Of a stretch of 42,593 nucleotides of DNA, positions 1 through 9,344 are shown one piece after another. The stretch is taken from positions 1 through 42,593 of the forward strand of contig CAXCCG010000009.1 of NCBI GenBank assembly GCA_963981015.1. Reading direction: 5' to 3'. Numbering within the stretch: position 1 is the first letter of the stretch; each line of letters opens with the position of its first letter. The notes beneath the pieces were generated by a model. The model saw only the letters and a list, made by a program, of their open reading frames with translations, was not told where the DNA came from and did no database searches. Both the position numbers and the translations under genes were made by a program. Source of the stretch: Thiopontia sp013349825 (GTDB lineage Bacteria; Pseudomonadota; Gammaproteobacteria; GCF-002020875).

Positions 1-365
1 ACTTTTTGTTCTTTTTTGGACTTTAATTGTCTGCACGGACTTATTGAGAAGTTACCATTATCCGTTGTAATGATAGCGCTGAACTTGGTATCTTGGTATT
101 TATGCTTGAATAAGTTCGATAGATTTTCAAAGTGTCTCTCATCAGATGTACGCTTTGTATCCATGTACTCGACATGAATTTGGATGGGGGTACTACTCTG
201 CTTAAGCACTTCATAAGCACCCTCCATTTCACCATCTGTCCAGTCCATTCCATAATGGTAGGAGTTCACAAACAGTATATCTCTGGTTTCATTTTCTGAA
301 GCAGAAACATAGCCAGAAATGAAGAGTGACATACACAATAAGATAAGTATCGAGTAAGCTCTCAT
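1..365 (-). CDS. Periplasmic ABC-type substrate-binding-like protein, truncated at window edge
   Basis: The frame is open from an ATG at 363-365 to the window edge (121 codons, no stop), so only the N-terminus is present. Residues 1-22 form a signal peptide ending near VSA. What follows (ILFVNSYHYGMDWT at about 30-43, HVEYMDTKR at about 64-72, FSAIITTDN at about 95-103) resembles the periplasmic binding domains often placed at the N-terminus of sensor kinases or diguanylate cyclases. After about residue 103 the expected family continuation (DDNA-F-FL) is lost, and the last stretch is low-complexity and lysine-rich. A TATAAT lies at 374-379 on this strand, only a few bases before the ATG, and no Shine-Dalgarno is visible, so the message may be leaderless. 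Family assignment is from pattern only. Confidence 0.55.
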   Translation of the reverse strand, partial: MRAYSILILLCMSLFISGYVSASENETRDILFVNSYHYGMDWTDGEMEGAYEVLKQSSTPIQIHVEYMDTKRTSDERHFENLSNLFKHKYQDTKFSAIITTDNGNFSISPCRQLKSKKEQK

Positions 366-467
366 AGGCTTGTATTATACATCACGATCCGTCTAAAATG
401 CCGCAGCCTGCCGACAGAGAAGCTCTGAAGGCACCCTATTAAAGAGTGGTGACTGCAACAGGGATTG

Positions 468-1979
468 TTAACTCAAAAACAGCTTATAGACCGGGTTATC
501 CGTCTCTTCCTGGTAGTGGTAGCCCAATTTATCGAGGAACTGTTGTAGTGCTTTGCGCTCTGTTTCCGGCACCTGTATTCCACACAAGACCCGCCCATAG
601 TCAGCACCATGGTTGCGATAGTGGAATAGGCTGATATTCCAGTTACGTCCCAGATGGGTGAGGAATTTCAGTAGCGCCCCAGGCCGTTCCGGAAAACGGA
701 AACGGTAGAGCAACTCGTTTTCCACCCCCTGTTGATGGCCCCCCACCATGTAACGTACATGCACCTTGGCGGTCTCATTATCGGAAAGATCCTCAACCGG
801 GTAGCCTTTATCCGTCAGGCGTCCAACCAACTGCGCACGCTCTTCACCACCACAGACCTGCAGCCCGACGAAGATATGGGCTCTCTCCCGATCAGCAAAA
901 CGGTAGTTGAATTCAGTAATCTGTCGCTTGCCCAGCAGCCGGCAGAACTTTTTAAAGCTGCCGGGCCGTTCAGGAATGGTCACTGCCAGCACCGCCTCCT
1001 TGCGTTCACCCAACTCAGCGCGCTCCGCCACATGGCGCAGACGGTCAAAATTGATGTTGGCACCACTATCCACTGCAACCAGTGTCTCTCCCTCTCTCTG
1101 ATTCTGCTCAACATACTTCTTCAACCCGGCGATGGAGAGCGCCCCTGCGGGTTCTGCAATCGAGCGGGTATCATCAAAGATATCCTTGATCGCTGCACAG
1201 ATCTCATCCGAACTGACCAACACCACCTCATCTACCAGTTGACGACAGAGACGAAAGGTCTCTTTGCCAATCTGCTTCACGGCAACACCATCAGCGAATA
1301 TCCCCACCTCTTTCAAAATTACCCGTCGCTTCTTCTCCAGTGCGGTATGCAGTGTCGGCGCATCATCCGGCTCTACCCCCACCACTCGAATCTCGGGGTA
1401 GAGATATTTCAGGTAACTGGCCATACCTGCAATCAGCCCGCCACCGCCGACCGGAATAAAGACTGCATCAATTTTTCCTGAGTGTTGACGCAAAATCTCC
1501 ATCGCGATGGTCCCCTGCCCTGCAATCACCTCAGGGTCATCGTAAGGGTGAACTACCGTCAACTTCTTCTTTTCCGCCAACCCCATCGCATGTTGGTAGG
1601 CCTCGTCGTAGGTATCTCCCACCAGAACCGCCTTCGCACCATACTTGCGGACCGACTGCACCTTGATCTCTGGCGTTGTCTTGGGCATGACAATGGTTGC
1701 GGAGACCCCCATCTTTTTGGCTGAAAGCGCCACCCCTTGCGCATGGTTTCCTGCTGACGCGGCAATCACCCCTCGCTGCAGCTCTTCCTCGCTTAGGTTG
1801 ACCATCTTGTTGTAGGCCCCCCGCAGCTTAAATGAGAAGACCGGCTGTAGATCCTCCCGTTTAATCAGCACTCGATTCTTCAACCGTTCACTGAGGCCCC
1901 GCGCCTCTTCCAGAGGTGTCTCACGCGCCACATCGTAAACACGTGCCTTGAGTATCTTTTCAATATATTTTTTTGGCAT
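468..1979 (-). CDS. ilvA: Threonine ammonia-lyase (threonine deaminase), biosynthetic, long form
   Basis: Converts L-threonine to 2-oxobutanoate and ammonia, the first committed step to isoleucine, using pyridoxal phosphate in the cytoplasm. The PLP lysine is K51 in the SFKLRGAYNK motif, and the glycine-rich phosphate-binding loop VGGGGLIAG is present. The C-terminal third (about 325-503) holds two ACT-like regulatory domains, as in the isoleucine-feedback-inhibited long form. The length of 503 aa compares with 514 in E. coli. I chose the ATG at 1977-1979 (MPKKYIEKILKARVYDVA) because the open frame further upstream runs into the divergent rpiA and its residues do not resemble the family. The gene stands alone, divergent from rpiA across about 80 bp that must hold both promoters. 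Confidence 0.95.
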   Translation of the reverse strand: MPKKYIEKILKARVYDVARETPLEEARGLSERLKNRVLIKREDLQPVFSFKLRGAYNKMVNLSEEELQRGVIAASAGNHAQGVALSAKKMGVSATIVMPKTTPEIKVQSVRKYGAKAVLVGDTYDEAYQHAMGLAEKKKLTVVHPYDDPEVIAGQGTIAMEILRQHSGKIDAVFIPVGGGGLIAGMASYLKYLYPEIRVVGVEPDDAPTLHTALEKKRRVILKEVGIFADGVAVKQIGKETFRLCRQLVDEVVLVSSDEICAAIKDIFDDTRSIAEPAGALSIAGLKKYVEQNQREGETLVAVDSGANINFDRLRHVAERAELGERKEAVLAVTIPERPGSFKKFCRLLGKRQITEFNYRFADRERAHIFVGLQVCGGEERAQLVGRLTDKGYPVEDLSDNETAKVHVRYMVGGHQQGVENELLYRFRFPERPGALLKFLTHLGRNWNISLFHYRNHGADYGRVLCGIQVPETERKALQQFLDKLGYHYQEETDNPVYKLFLS

Positions 1980-2060
1980 GGCACCAAGTATACTTAGTGG
2001 AAAAGAGACATCAAAGAGATTCAGGAAAGATTCAAATACAAGTTCAGGAGAAAACAGACA

Positions 2061-2726
2061 ATGACTCAAGATGAAATGAAAAAGGCGGTTGCTGAGGCTG
2101 CTCTGCAATATGTAGTACCTGGTGAGATTATCGGTGTCGGGACTGGCTCCACAGCCAACTTCTTTATTGATGCTCTGGCCTCAATCAAAGGTCAGATAAA
2201 GGGGGCTGTTGCCAGCTCTGAAGCCACTGCTGAGCGCCTGCGTGGTCACGGCATTGAGGTCATGGATCTTAACAGTGTCAATAGCATGTCGATCTATGTG
2301 GATGGTGCCGATGAGTCCAACAACCAGCTTCACCTGATCAAGGGTGGGGGAGGTGCGCTGACACGCGAGAAGATTGTGGCTGCTGTGGCCGATAAATTTA
2401 TCTGTATTGCCGATGAGAGCAAGCTGGTCGGTGTAATGGGAGAGTTCCCGCTACCGGTTGAGGTGATCCCGATGGCACAGAGCTACGTCGCCCGTGAGAT
2501 TATCAAGCAGATTGGGGGTCAACCGATCTTGAGAGAGGGGTTCACCACCGACAATGGCAACATCATTCTCGATATCAAGAACCTGCAAATTACAGAGCCC
2601 GCTAAAACTGAGCAGATCCTCAACAATATTGTTGGAGTTGTCACCAACGGTCTGTTTGCACTGCGTCCCGCAGATACTCTGCTACTCGGTACCCCCAATG
2701 GGGTCCGTACCGTCAACCCGGCTTAA
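2061..2726 (+). CDS. rpiA: Ribose-5-phosphate isomerase A
   Basis: Interconverts ribose 5-phosphate and ribulose 5-phosphate in the pentose phosphate pathway; in an autotroph it also serves ribulose regeneration in the Calvin cycle. The 221 aa match the family length (219 in E. coli). GVGTGSTA (about 25-32) is the phosphate-binding loop. D81, D84, K94 and E103 fall exactly at the E. coli catalytic positions, within DGADE and KGGGGALTREK. A CAGGAG Shine-Dalgarno at 2045-2050 lies about 10 nt before the ATG. It is divergent from ilvA and followed by priA after a gap containing a 14-bp inverted repeat. Confidence 0.97.
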   Translation: MTQDEMKKAVAEAALQYVVPGEIIGVGTGSTANFFIDALASIKGQIKGAVASSEATAERLRGHGIEVMDLNSVNSMSIYVDGADESNNQLHLIKGGGGALTREKIVAAVADKFICIADESKLVGVMGEFPLPVEVIPMAQSYVAREIIKQIGGQPILREGFTTDNGNIILDIKNLQITEPAKTEQILNNIVGVVTNGLFALRPADTLLLGTPNGVRTVNPA

Positions 2727-2738
2727 ACTTCATCCCAG

Positions 2739-2780
2739 CTCTCTCACTCTCACTCTCGTTCTAAATTGAGAGTGAGAGAG
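2739..2780 (+). repeat. 14-bp perfect inverted repeat overlapping the priA ribosome-binding site
   Basis: The left arm 2739-2752 (CTCTCTCACTCTCA) is the exact reverse complement of the right arm 2767-2780, with a 14-nt loop. The right arm runs into the GAGAGAGGGG ribosome-binding site of priA (2774-2783). In RNA this would be a stable hairpin that partly buries that site. There is no T-tract, so it is not a standard intrinsic terminator. Confidence 0.7.
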
Positions 2781-2792
2781 GGGCACAACTCA

Positions 2793-5006
2793 ATGATCCT
2801 TCAGATCGCTCTGCTCACGGTCCCACTGCGAAAAACCTTCGACTACCTTCCGCTACCCGAGAGTAATCCAGTCTACCTGCAACCCGGCATACGTATTCGT
2901 GTCCCTTTTGGACGTCAACAACGTATCGGTATCTTGATAGCGGTGAGCGATGAGTCTCTCTATTCTCCGGACAAACTAAAACCGATCCTTGAGATTCTGG
3001 ACCGGAAACCACTGCTCTCCGAACCACTCCATCAACTACTGCTCCACTCCGCCCACTACTACCACCACCCTATTGGTGAGGTCTATGAGGCGGCCCTTCC
3101 GGTCTTATTGCGACAGGGCAGTGCCGCCACCCCCACACAAACAGTTCTCTACGCTGCTACTGATGAGGGCGCTGCGTATGACGCTACCCTATTGAAACGT
3201 GCTCCCCGACAGCAGCAGCTGCTGGAATTGCTGCAAAATAGCACTGAAGGGGTGAATAGCGAGATACTGCAACAGATCACGCCACACTGGAAAGCGCCAC
3301 TCCAGAAGCTGGTTGAAAAAGGGTGGGCCTCTGCACAACAGAAAACTCTCGTAGAGTCTGCAGTCGAAGCAACAGCAGCAGAGCGGCCTCATCCACTCAA
3401 CCCCGAGCAGCAGCACGCTACCGACAGGATCCAGCAACAGTTGCAGGGGCAGAGCCCACGTACACCACTGCTGCTGGAGGGGGTCACCGGAAGCGGTAAG
3501 ACGGAGGTCTATCTTCAGGCAATTCAACAGGTGGTTGATGGAGGAAAACAGGCACTGATACTGGTTCCAGAGATCTCTCTCACTCCCCAAACCGTTCAAC
3601 GCTTTCGAGCACGTTTTCGCATCCCTATCGCCCTGCTTCACTCCAGAAGAAGTCGGCGTGAACGGCTCAATGACTGGCTCGCTGCAGGTGATGGCCGAGC
3701 CAAAATTATCATAGGGACCCGTTCTGCCATCTTCACACCACTACAAAACCCCGGCATTCTGATTATTGATGAGGAGCATGATGGTTCATTCAAACAGCAG
3801 GAGGGGTTTCGCTACTCAGCACGCAACCTGGCGGTATTGAGGGCACAACAGGAGCAGATCCCCGTTATTCTTGGTAGCGCCACCCCCTCCTTTGAGAGTC
3901 TGCACAACACCACCCTTGGAAAATACCAGAAACTGACATTACAACAGAGAGCCGGTGGTGCTGTTCCACCAGACATCTCCTTGATTGATATGCGCTCCAG
4001 GAAAATGGCTCACCTGCTGTCACCACCACTACTGGAGAAGATTCAGCACCACCTTGAGCAGCAAAGCCAGATCTTGCTGTTCCTCAACCGTCGCGGTTAT
4101 GCGCCCACCCTGTTCTGTAAAAGCTGTGGCTGGATCGCCTCCTGCCCTCGCTGTGAGGTCCGCTACACCTATCACCAACACCGTAACCGCATGGTCTGCC
4201 ACCACTGCAGTGGTGAACGTCCACACCCCGGAAGCTGCCCGGAGTGTGGCAGTGATTCGATCAAGAATATCGGTGCCGGTACCGAACGCATTGAAGAGGC
4301 GCTACAACAGCAGTTCCCCAACCACTCCATCACCCGTATTGATGGTGACACCACCCGTAAAAAGGGGGCTATGGACGAGAAGCTGGAGCAGATCCATGCG
4401 GGAGATCACCAACTGCTATTGGGTACCCAGATGCTGGCCAAAGGACACCACTTTCCCAATGTCACTCTGGTCGCCATTCTTGATGCCGATGGCGGTCTGT
4501 TTGGCTCAGATTTCCGCGCCACCGAGCAGATGGGGCAGTTGATTACCCAGGTTGCAGGACGCGCAGGAAGAGGTTCTCGCCGCGGTGAGATGGTCATTCA
4601 GACCCATAATCCAGATCATCCTTTACTGCGTACACTACTGCAGCAAGGTTATCCCGCCTTTGCAGCGCAGGCACTCTCTGAACGTAAACTGGCTACACTG
4701 CCCCCCTACAGTTATCTCACCCTGATTCGGGCGGAGGCCAGCAGCGCCAAAATGGCGCAACAATTTCTGACTGAGGTGCGTAATCTTGCACAACAATACA
4801 TGACCCATGCTGTTGAGATATTGGGACCCGTCCCCTCACCGATGGAGAAACGGGCAGGTCGCTACCGCGCACAACTACTGCTGCAATCAACCCGGCGCAC
4901 CCCGTTACATCAACTGCTGACACCCTTGGTCCCATCTATGGAAACTCTGAAAAGCAGCCGTAAGGTACGGTGGTCCGTAGATGTAGACCCTATGGAGATG
5001 TTATAA
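2793..5006 (+). CDS. priA: Primosomal protein N' (replication restart helicase PriA)
   Basis: A 3'-5' superfamily 2 DNA helicase that recognises abandoned forks and starts replisome reloading. The length of 737 aa compares with 732 in E. coli. The N-terminal about 105 residues are the 3'-DNA-binding domain. The Walker A motif GVTGSGKTEVY is near residue 231 and the DEEH box (IIDEEHDGSFKQQ) near 325. Paired CxxC zinc knuckles lie at about 439-484 (CKSCGW, CPRC, CHHC, CPECG). The helicase motif QVAGRAGRG and the C-terminal domain follow. The ATG at 2793 is preferred over the in-frame TTG at 2766 because family similarity starts at MILQIALLTVPLRKTFDY and a purine-rich ribosome-binding site lies directly before it. 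Confidence 0.97.
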   Translation: MILQIALLTVPLRKTFDYLPLPESNPVYLQPGIRIRVPFGRQQRIGILIAVSDESLYSPDKLKPILEILDRKPLLSEPLHQLLLHSAHYYHHPIGEVYEAALPVLLRQGSAATPTQTVLYAATDEGAAYDATLLKRAPRQQQLLELLQNSTEGVNSEILQQITPHWKAPLQKLVEKGWASAQQKTLVESAVEATAAERPHPLNPEQQHATDRIQQQLQGQSPRTPLLLEGVTGSGKTEVYLQAIQQVVDGGKQALILVPEISLTPQTVQRFRARFRIPIALLHSRRSRRERLNDWLAAGDGRAKIIIGTRSAIFTPLQNPGILIIDEEHDGSFKQQEGFRYSARNLAVLRAQQEQIPVILGSATPSFESLHNTTLGKYQKLTLQQRAGGAVPPDISLIDMRSRKMAHLLSPPLLEKIQHHLEQQSQILLFLNRRGYAPTLFCKSCGWIASCPRCEVRYTYHQHRNRMVCHHCSGERPHPGSCPECGSDSIKNIGAGTERIEEALQQQFPNHSITRIDGDTTRKKGAMDEKLEQIHAGDHQLLLGTQMLAKGHHFPNVTLVAILDADGGLFGSDFRATEQMGQLITQVAGRAGRGSRRGEMVIQTHNPDHPLLRTLLQQGYPAFAAQALSERKLATLPPYSYLTLIRAEASSAKMAQQFLTEVRNLAQQYMTHAVEILGPVPSPMEKRAGRYRAQLLLQSTRRTPLHQLLTPLVPSMETLKSSRKVRWSVDVDPMEML

Positions 5007-5082
5007 AGTGCCATGCACTACGGTCCAACTGAGGAACCCCTGATATTTTAACCCTGCTTGGGTCACTCGCTCTCTTTCTCTC

Positions 5083-8000
5083 TTATCTGCGGTTCCAGGC
5101 GGCTACAGCATTACGCTTCATCAACCCATAATCTCTTTTTCCACTGCCCAGTAGCGGAATCTCCTTCACCGGAACCACTTGTGCAGGCACCCAAAGTGGC
5201 TGATCCAACACCTGCCGTAGCCGCTTCCGTAAATCTATGGTCTCACTCCCCTGAACGAACAGCAGCAGCTGCTCACCCTTACGTTCGTCCTCCACCGCAA
5301 TCACTGCAACCTCACAATGTTCATTTTCCTCCCGCAAAAATGTTCGGATCTTGATCTCGACAGCAGTCAAGCTCACCATCTCTCCACCAATTTTGGCAAA
5401 TCGTGAGTAGCGATCTACAATCGTTAGAAAACCATTGGCATCGATAGAGCCTTTATCTCCGCTCTTATACCAGCGACCACCACCCTCCAATTCAACAAAT
5501 GGCTGTACCATCTCTACCCCGCTCTGCAGATAACCACGCATCACCTGCACCCCTCTGACCAGCACCAGACCCGCCTCTCCATTCGCCAGCGGCTGCATCG
5601 TCTGCGGCTCCACTATCTTGATTCGCGTCCCCGGAAGAGGGTGCCCTACAGTGCCGGGCTGGTTGCCCTGCTGCAATATTCGACCCGCCTCATCCACTCT
5701 GTCAAACACGTTGACACAGCTCACCGGAGAGGTCTCGGTGGCTCCATACCCCTCATAGACCCTGTGACCAAATTTCTCCTCAAATTGAACTCTCACCGAC
5801 TCTTTTAACCGTTCAGCACCGGCAATCACCAGTCGTAGCGTCTGTAACTGATGTGCGGCTACACGCTGGTTGCGTGTCATCCACTGCAAAAAGGTGGGGG
5901 TTCCAAAATAGAGTGTAGCCTGATATTTCTCAATCGCCTTGACCACCTTCAGGGTATCGGTCGGGTCTGGAGTCACCACCAGGGGTATCCCCTGAACCAG
6001 TGGCATCAGTGTGGTAGCTGTCAGCCCAAAGGAGTGAAAAAGTGGCAAACTCCCCAACATGCGATCCCCGTCTCGCCCTCTTCCCGGCTCTAACACAGCA
6101 ACAATCTGTTGAATGTTACCCGTCAGGTTGCGATGGCTCAGCGCCACACCTTTAGGCTCTCCTTCACTACCGCTGGAGAAGATCACCACAGCCGTATCCT
6201 CTTGATCAACAGGTACCACCCATTTACGAATCAACACTGTTGTTGGATAGAGCACTGCCATCAACAGCGTAGAGATCCGTTGCTGCGCTGTAAATGACTC
6301 CTTGACCTGTTCCAGTTTCACCACCTCCAGACCGGATAACGCTTCCACCATAGGCCGCTGCTGCGACTCTAGGCGCTGTAGAAAACGCTCCGAGGTGTAG
6401 ACCACTTCAATCCCTGCGGCCTCAATGGTATGACGGATTGCAGCCGCTGGTGCGGTGTAGTTGAGATTAACCACACGCCGTCCCGCCATCAAAACTGCAA
6501 GATTACTGACCACACCTGCTGCAGTGGTGGGTAGTAATATCCCGACGGGGGCTTCACTCGCTCGCTGACGAACTACTCCAGAGATCAGTACTACTGCGGT
6601 CAGCAGGCGAAATCCACTCAAACGATCACCACTCATCGCATCGATCAGAACCGTGCGAAAACCCATTTTTCTAGCGCGTCTCAGCCAGGTGGTGGCCAGT
6701 TGTGGCTGAGATTCAGCCTCATGCCTCCAGGCTGTAACCGCCAACTCTTGCAAATTACTCTGTAGCTGCTCAACAGAGAGCGGAGCCGTTTGTGGTGCTG
6801 CGAAGAGAATCTCGACCTTTCTTTTCCACCCGCCCCCCATCCGCACCCTCGACCTGGAGAAGCGACTCCCCCATAGCCCGTGAATGTAAAAGGGTACCGC
6901 AACCGCCTCTGTCTCAGCCAGTGCCACCTCAAAACCTCTACGCAACGGCCTCAGTTGGCCGTTGTGGCTGATCGCCCCCTCAGGAAATAGCGCCACCACC
7001 TCCCCTCGATTGAGGTGTGTTCTAACCCGCCGGATCGCCTCTTTACTACGCTGACTGGAGATCGGTATCACTCCCACCGCATCCAGCATGGAACGCAACA
7101 GGGGTTGATCATAGAGCTCCTGCTCCATCACAAAGTGAACCGGGCGCTCTAATACCATTTGTATAATTGCCCAGTCAATCCAGCTGATGTGGTTTCCCAA
7201 CAGCAGGACGCCACCCTGTTTCGGTATCGATGATACACCATGGGCTGTCACCTCATATCGACGACGGAAGAGTAGGCGTACCCATAACCGTGCCAGTGCC
7301 CACACCATCTTTTTTACTGCAAGGATTGATGCAATCAATGCTGTAGCGGTGATCAGATAGAATAACAGTGCCGCATGGTTGGCAGACTCCTGCCCCAGCA
7401 CCGCAACCCCCATAGTGATGAGCAGAAAGGTAAGCATTACCCCATTCTGTACCCAGTTATTGGCTGCCAGGATACGTCCCAGCAGTGGGTGCGGGGCATA
7501 AAACTGAATCAATGCATTGAGTGGCACAATCAAAATTCCACCAAAGAGTCCCATCAACAGGAATAATACTGCCAATTCAGAGACCGCCTCACTGAAGGGG
7601 ATCAGCGACAAGACCAAGGCAATTCCAACTCCACCCAGCGGAATCAAACCCTGCTCAATCCAGTGATCAGAAATCTTTGCTGCAACCAATGCTCCAACCA
7701 GTATGCCCAGACCCGCACTGGCAAGAATTCCCTGAATCACCAGCGTATTGGTAACCCCCAGATTGGCCTTGGCCAGCGCCGGAAATACCGCAATAGAGAC
7801 TTGTGAAACACCCCAGAACAGAGAAAGACCGACAACCGAATACCAGATCACCCTGTTTTGCCGAATCAGTACCCAGGTAGAGGTTGTGTTCTGTGCTGGC
7901 GTAGCCTCCACGGCGACAACCGGAACTTGCGGTAGTCGCGTTGCCATCCACCATTCGGCAATAGACAATGCCACCAACAACCATCCCAGTGGGGCCACCA

Positions 8001-8547
8001 CCCGCAGGGTATCTGCAGCAGCCGTTGGCGAGGTTGCTCCATAAAGCCACTCGAACAGCAGTGAAAAAAGAAACATGCCACTCAGAATCGCAATAATGGT
8101 CACCGCCTGTACAACACCATTGGTCCGGGTAAGGTCTCTATCCTCCACCATTTCACGCAGGTAACCATATTTGGCTGGCGAGAAAAGCGCACTCTGTAGT
8201 GCTAAAATCAGTGTCAGAAAAAAGGCCCACTCAAACCACCCCTGGTAGTAGCAGAGGGTAATCAGCAGTGCTACAGCCACTGCCAGAGCCGCCGACTGCT
8301 GCATCACCCAGCGTTTTGGTTGTCGATCAGACAGCCTCCCAGCAGGCACTACCAACAGGATAAAAGGAATTAAAATCAATGCATTGACCAATGCAGTCAA
8401 TACAATCTGGGTTGCCCCATCATGGACCTTAAAGATGGTGTTTTGAATGGTAATCTTATGACCCAAATCAACAAAGGCATTAAGAAAGAGGACAATCAGA
8501 TAGGGTGACAGGCTACGCTCCCCCTTTAGTTCACTCGGTTTAACCAC
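5083..8547 (-). CDS. MFS transporter / 1-acyl phospholipid acyltransferase / acyl-[ACP] ligase trifunctional fusion (LplT-Aas type)
   Basis: One 1154-aa polypeptide carries three modules. Residues about 10-415 are an MFS permease of the LplT lysophospholipid-flippase type (about 12 hydrophobic helices, RLSDR loop at about 71-75). About 430-610 is a PlsC-type acyltransferase, with the HX4D motif in NHISWIDWA (452-460) and FPEG at 521-524. About 630-1154 is an AMP-forming acyl ligase, with the P-loop-like SSGSEGEPKG at 791-800 and YGATETSP further on. In E. coli LplT and Aas are separate neighbouring proteins that return flipped lysophospholipids to the inner leaflet and re-acylate them; here flipping, activation and acyl transfer would be covalently linked. 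All catalytic motifs appear intact. It is convergent with priA and divergent from the HIT gene. The symbol aas could apply to the C-terminal two thirds. Confidence 0.9.
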   Translation of the reverse strand: MVKPSELKGERSLSPYLIVLFLNAFVDLGHKITIQNTIFKVHDGATQIVLTALVNALILIPFILLVVPAGRLSDRQPKRWVMQQSAALAVAVALLITLCYYQGWFEWAFFLTLILALQSALFSPAKYGYLREMVEDRDLTRTNGVVQAVTIIAILSGMFLFSLLFEWLYGATSPTAAADTLRVVAPLGWLLVALSIAEWWMATRLPQVPVVAVEATPAQNTTSTWVLIRQNRVIWYSVVGLSLFWGVSQVSIAVFPALAKANLGVTNTLVIQGILASAGLGILVGALVAAKISDHWIEQGLIPLGGVGIALVLSLIPFSEAVSELAVLFLLMGLFGGILIVPLNALIQFYAPHPLLGRILAANNWVQNGVMLTFLLITMGVAVLGQESANHAALLFYLITATALIASILAVKKMVWALARLWVRLLFRRRYEVTAHGVSSIPKQGGVLLLGNHISWIDWAIIQMVLERPVHFVMEQELYDQPLLRSMLDAVGVIPISSQRSKEAIRRVRTHLNRGEVVALFPEGAISHNGQLRPLRRGFEVALAETEAVAVPFYIHGLWGSRFSRSRVRMGGGWKRKVEILFAAPQTAPLSVEQLQSNLQELAVTAWRHEAESQPQLATTWLRRARKMGFRTVLIDAMSGDRLSGFRLLTAVVLISGVVRQRASEAPVGILLPTTAAGVVSNLAVLMAGRRVVNLNYTAPAAAIRHTIEAAGIEVVYTSERFLQRLESQQRPMVEALSGLEVVKLEQVKESFTAQQRISTLLMAVLYPTTVLIRKWVVPVDQEDTAVVIFSSGSEGEPKGVALSHRNLTGNIQQIVAVLEPGRGRDGDRMLGSLPLFHSFGLTATTLMPLVQGIPLVVTPDPTDTLKVVKAIEKYQATLYFGTPTFLQWMTRNQRVAAHQLQTLRLVIAGAERLKESVRVQFEEKFGHRVYEGYGATETSPVSCVNVFDRVDEAGRILQQGNQPGTVGHPLPGTRIKIVEPQTMQPLANGEAGLVLVRGVQVMRGYLQSGVEMVQPFVELEGGGRWYKSGDKGSIDANGFLTIVDRYSRFAKIGGEMVSLTAVEIKIRTFLREENEHCEVAVIAVEDERKGEQLLLFVQGSETIDLRKRLRQVLDQPLWVPAQVVPVKEIPLLGSGKRDYGLMKRNAVAAWNRR

Positions 8548-8593
8548 TCTGAAACCCTCTCCATACCATTATTTTTCCAGTACTATACCGACA

Positions 8594-9007
8594 ATGGAAC
8601 TCCATCCTCAACTGCTCAATGACACCCACCGTATCGGTAGGCTGCCACTCTCACACTGTCTATTGATGGATGATGCACGTTATCCGTGGATTATTCTGGT
8701 GCCTGAGCTGGATCATCCCGCCCGTGAAATCTATCAGCTGGATGCGCTGCAGCGCCAACAACTGCTAGAGGAGAGCTGCCTGATACAGCAGCTACTGAAT
8801 GAACAGTTTGATCCGAAAAAACTCAATGTGGGTGCTTTGGGCAATATTGTCCCGCAACTCCATCTGCACCATATCGCCCGCAACGAAGATGATCCGGCCT
8901 GGCCTGGCCCAGTCTGGGGACATAGTGAACGGCTTCCCTATACGGAAGAGATGGCTGAAAGCCGGATCCAGCTATTTCAAAAGTTACTGCAGGAGAAGCT
9001 GCAGTAA
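8594..9007 (+). CDS. HIT family protein (histidine-triad nucleotide hydrolase-like)
   Basis: The protein is 137 aa. The histidine-triad segment reads QLHLHHIAR near residues 107-115, followed by DDPAWPGPVWG, a combination typical of a proteobacterial HIT branch often labelled diadenosine tetraphosphate hydrolase-like. The first histidine of the classical HxHxHxx triad is glutamine; the expected nucleophile histidine is retained. Family members hydrolyse nucleotide alpha-phosphate bonds; the substrate cannot be told from sequence. It is a single gene, convergent with the small broken gene at 9011-9290. Confidence 0.85.
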   Translation: MELHPQLLNDTHRIGRLPLSHCLLMDDARYPWIILVPELDHPAREIYQLDALQRQQLLEESCLIQQLLNEQFDPKKLNVGALGNIVPQLHLHHIARNEDDPAWPGPVWGHSERLPYTEEMAESRIQLFQKLLQEKLQ

Positions 9008-9010
9008 AAA

Positions 9011-9290
9011 TCAAAAGGGGGCTGGAGCCATTCTTGAGACTTTATTGTTGGCAATTGACATTGCCAACTGGAAGGCCTCCTGATGCTCCTGGCTACTATC
9101 TTCTGCTGGCTGAATCGCACTACCACCATTCAGCTCCTCTGCCAGACCGGAAAAGCTGATCGCTATGAGCACTGCCAAGATTCCAGGCGCGATTGATCAG
9201 TTGACCACCCAGCTCATCCCGAAAGCGGGTAAATGTTTCATCCTCCACAGGGTTTGGGGTACCCATAAATTGATCGCTGCGTAGACTCAT
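9011..9290 (-). pseudogene. Small hypothetical protein gene interrupted by a +1 frameshift
   Basis: Two overlapping minus-strand frames make one sensible protein if a single base is removed from the A4 run at about 9158-9161 (TTTT on the coding strand). The first frame reads MSLRSDQFMGTPNPVEDETF and continues to NLGSAHSDQL, then hits a stop at 9120. The other frame continues SGLAEELNGGSAIQPAEDS and EAFQLAMSIANNK to a TGA at 9011-9013. The joined product is about 92 aa, acidic and soluble. Removing exactly one base restores the frame. It could be a sequencing error, a true pseudogene or programmed frameshifting. I do not recognise the family. It lies just downstream of trpE on the same strand, and an in-frame ATG also exists at 9335. 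Confidence 0.5.
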
Positions 9291-9344
9291 GAATTCAGAT
9301 GGGAAAGTCCGCAAGCATGTGTAATTTTTCGCCAACTGTAACTG

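Noticed and set aside
732..1481. 249-codon plus-strand frame
   Set aside because: It is antisense to ilvA and has no motif or ribosome-binding site.
1980..2108. N-terminal extension of ilvA
   Set aside because: It would overlap the start of divergent rpiA, and its residues do not fit threonine deaminase; the ATG at 1977-1979 is better.
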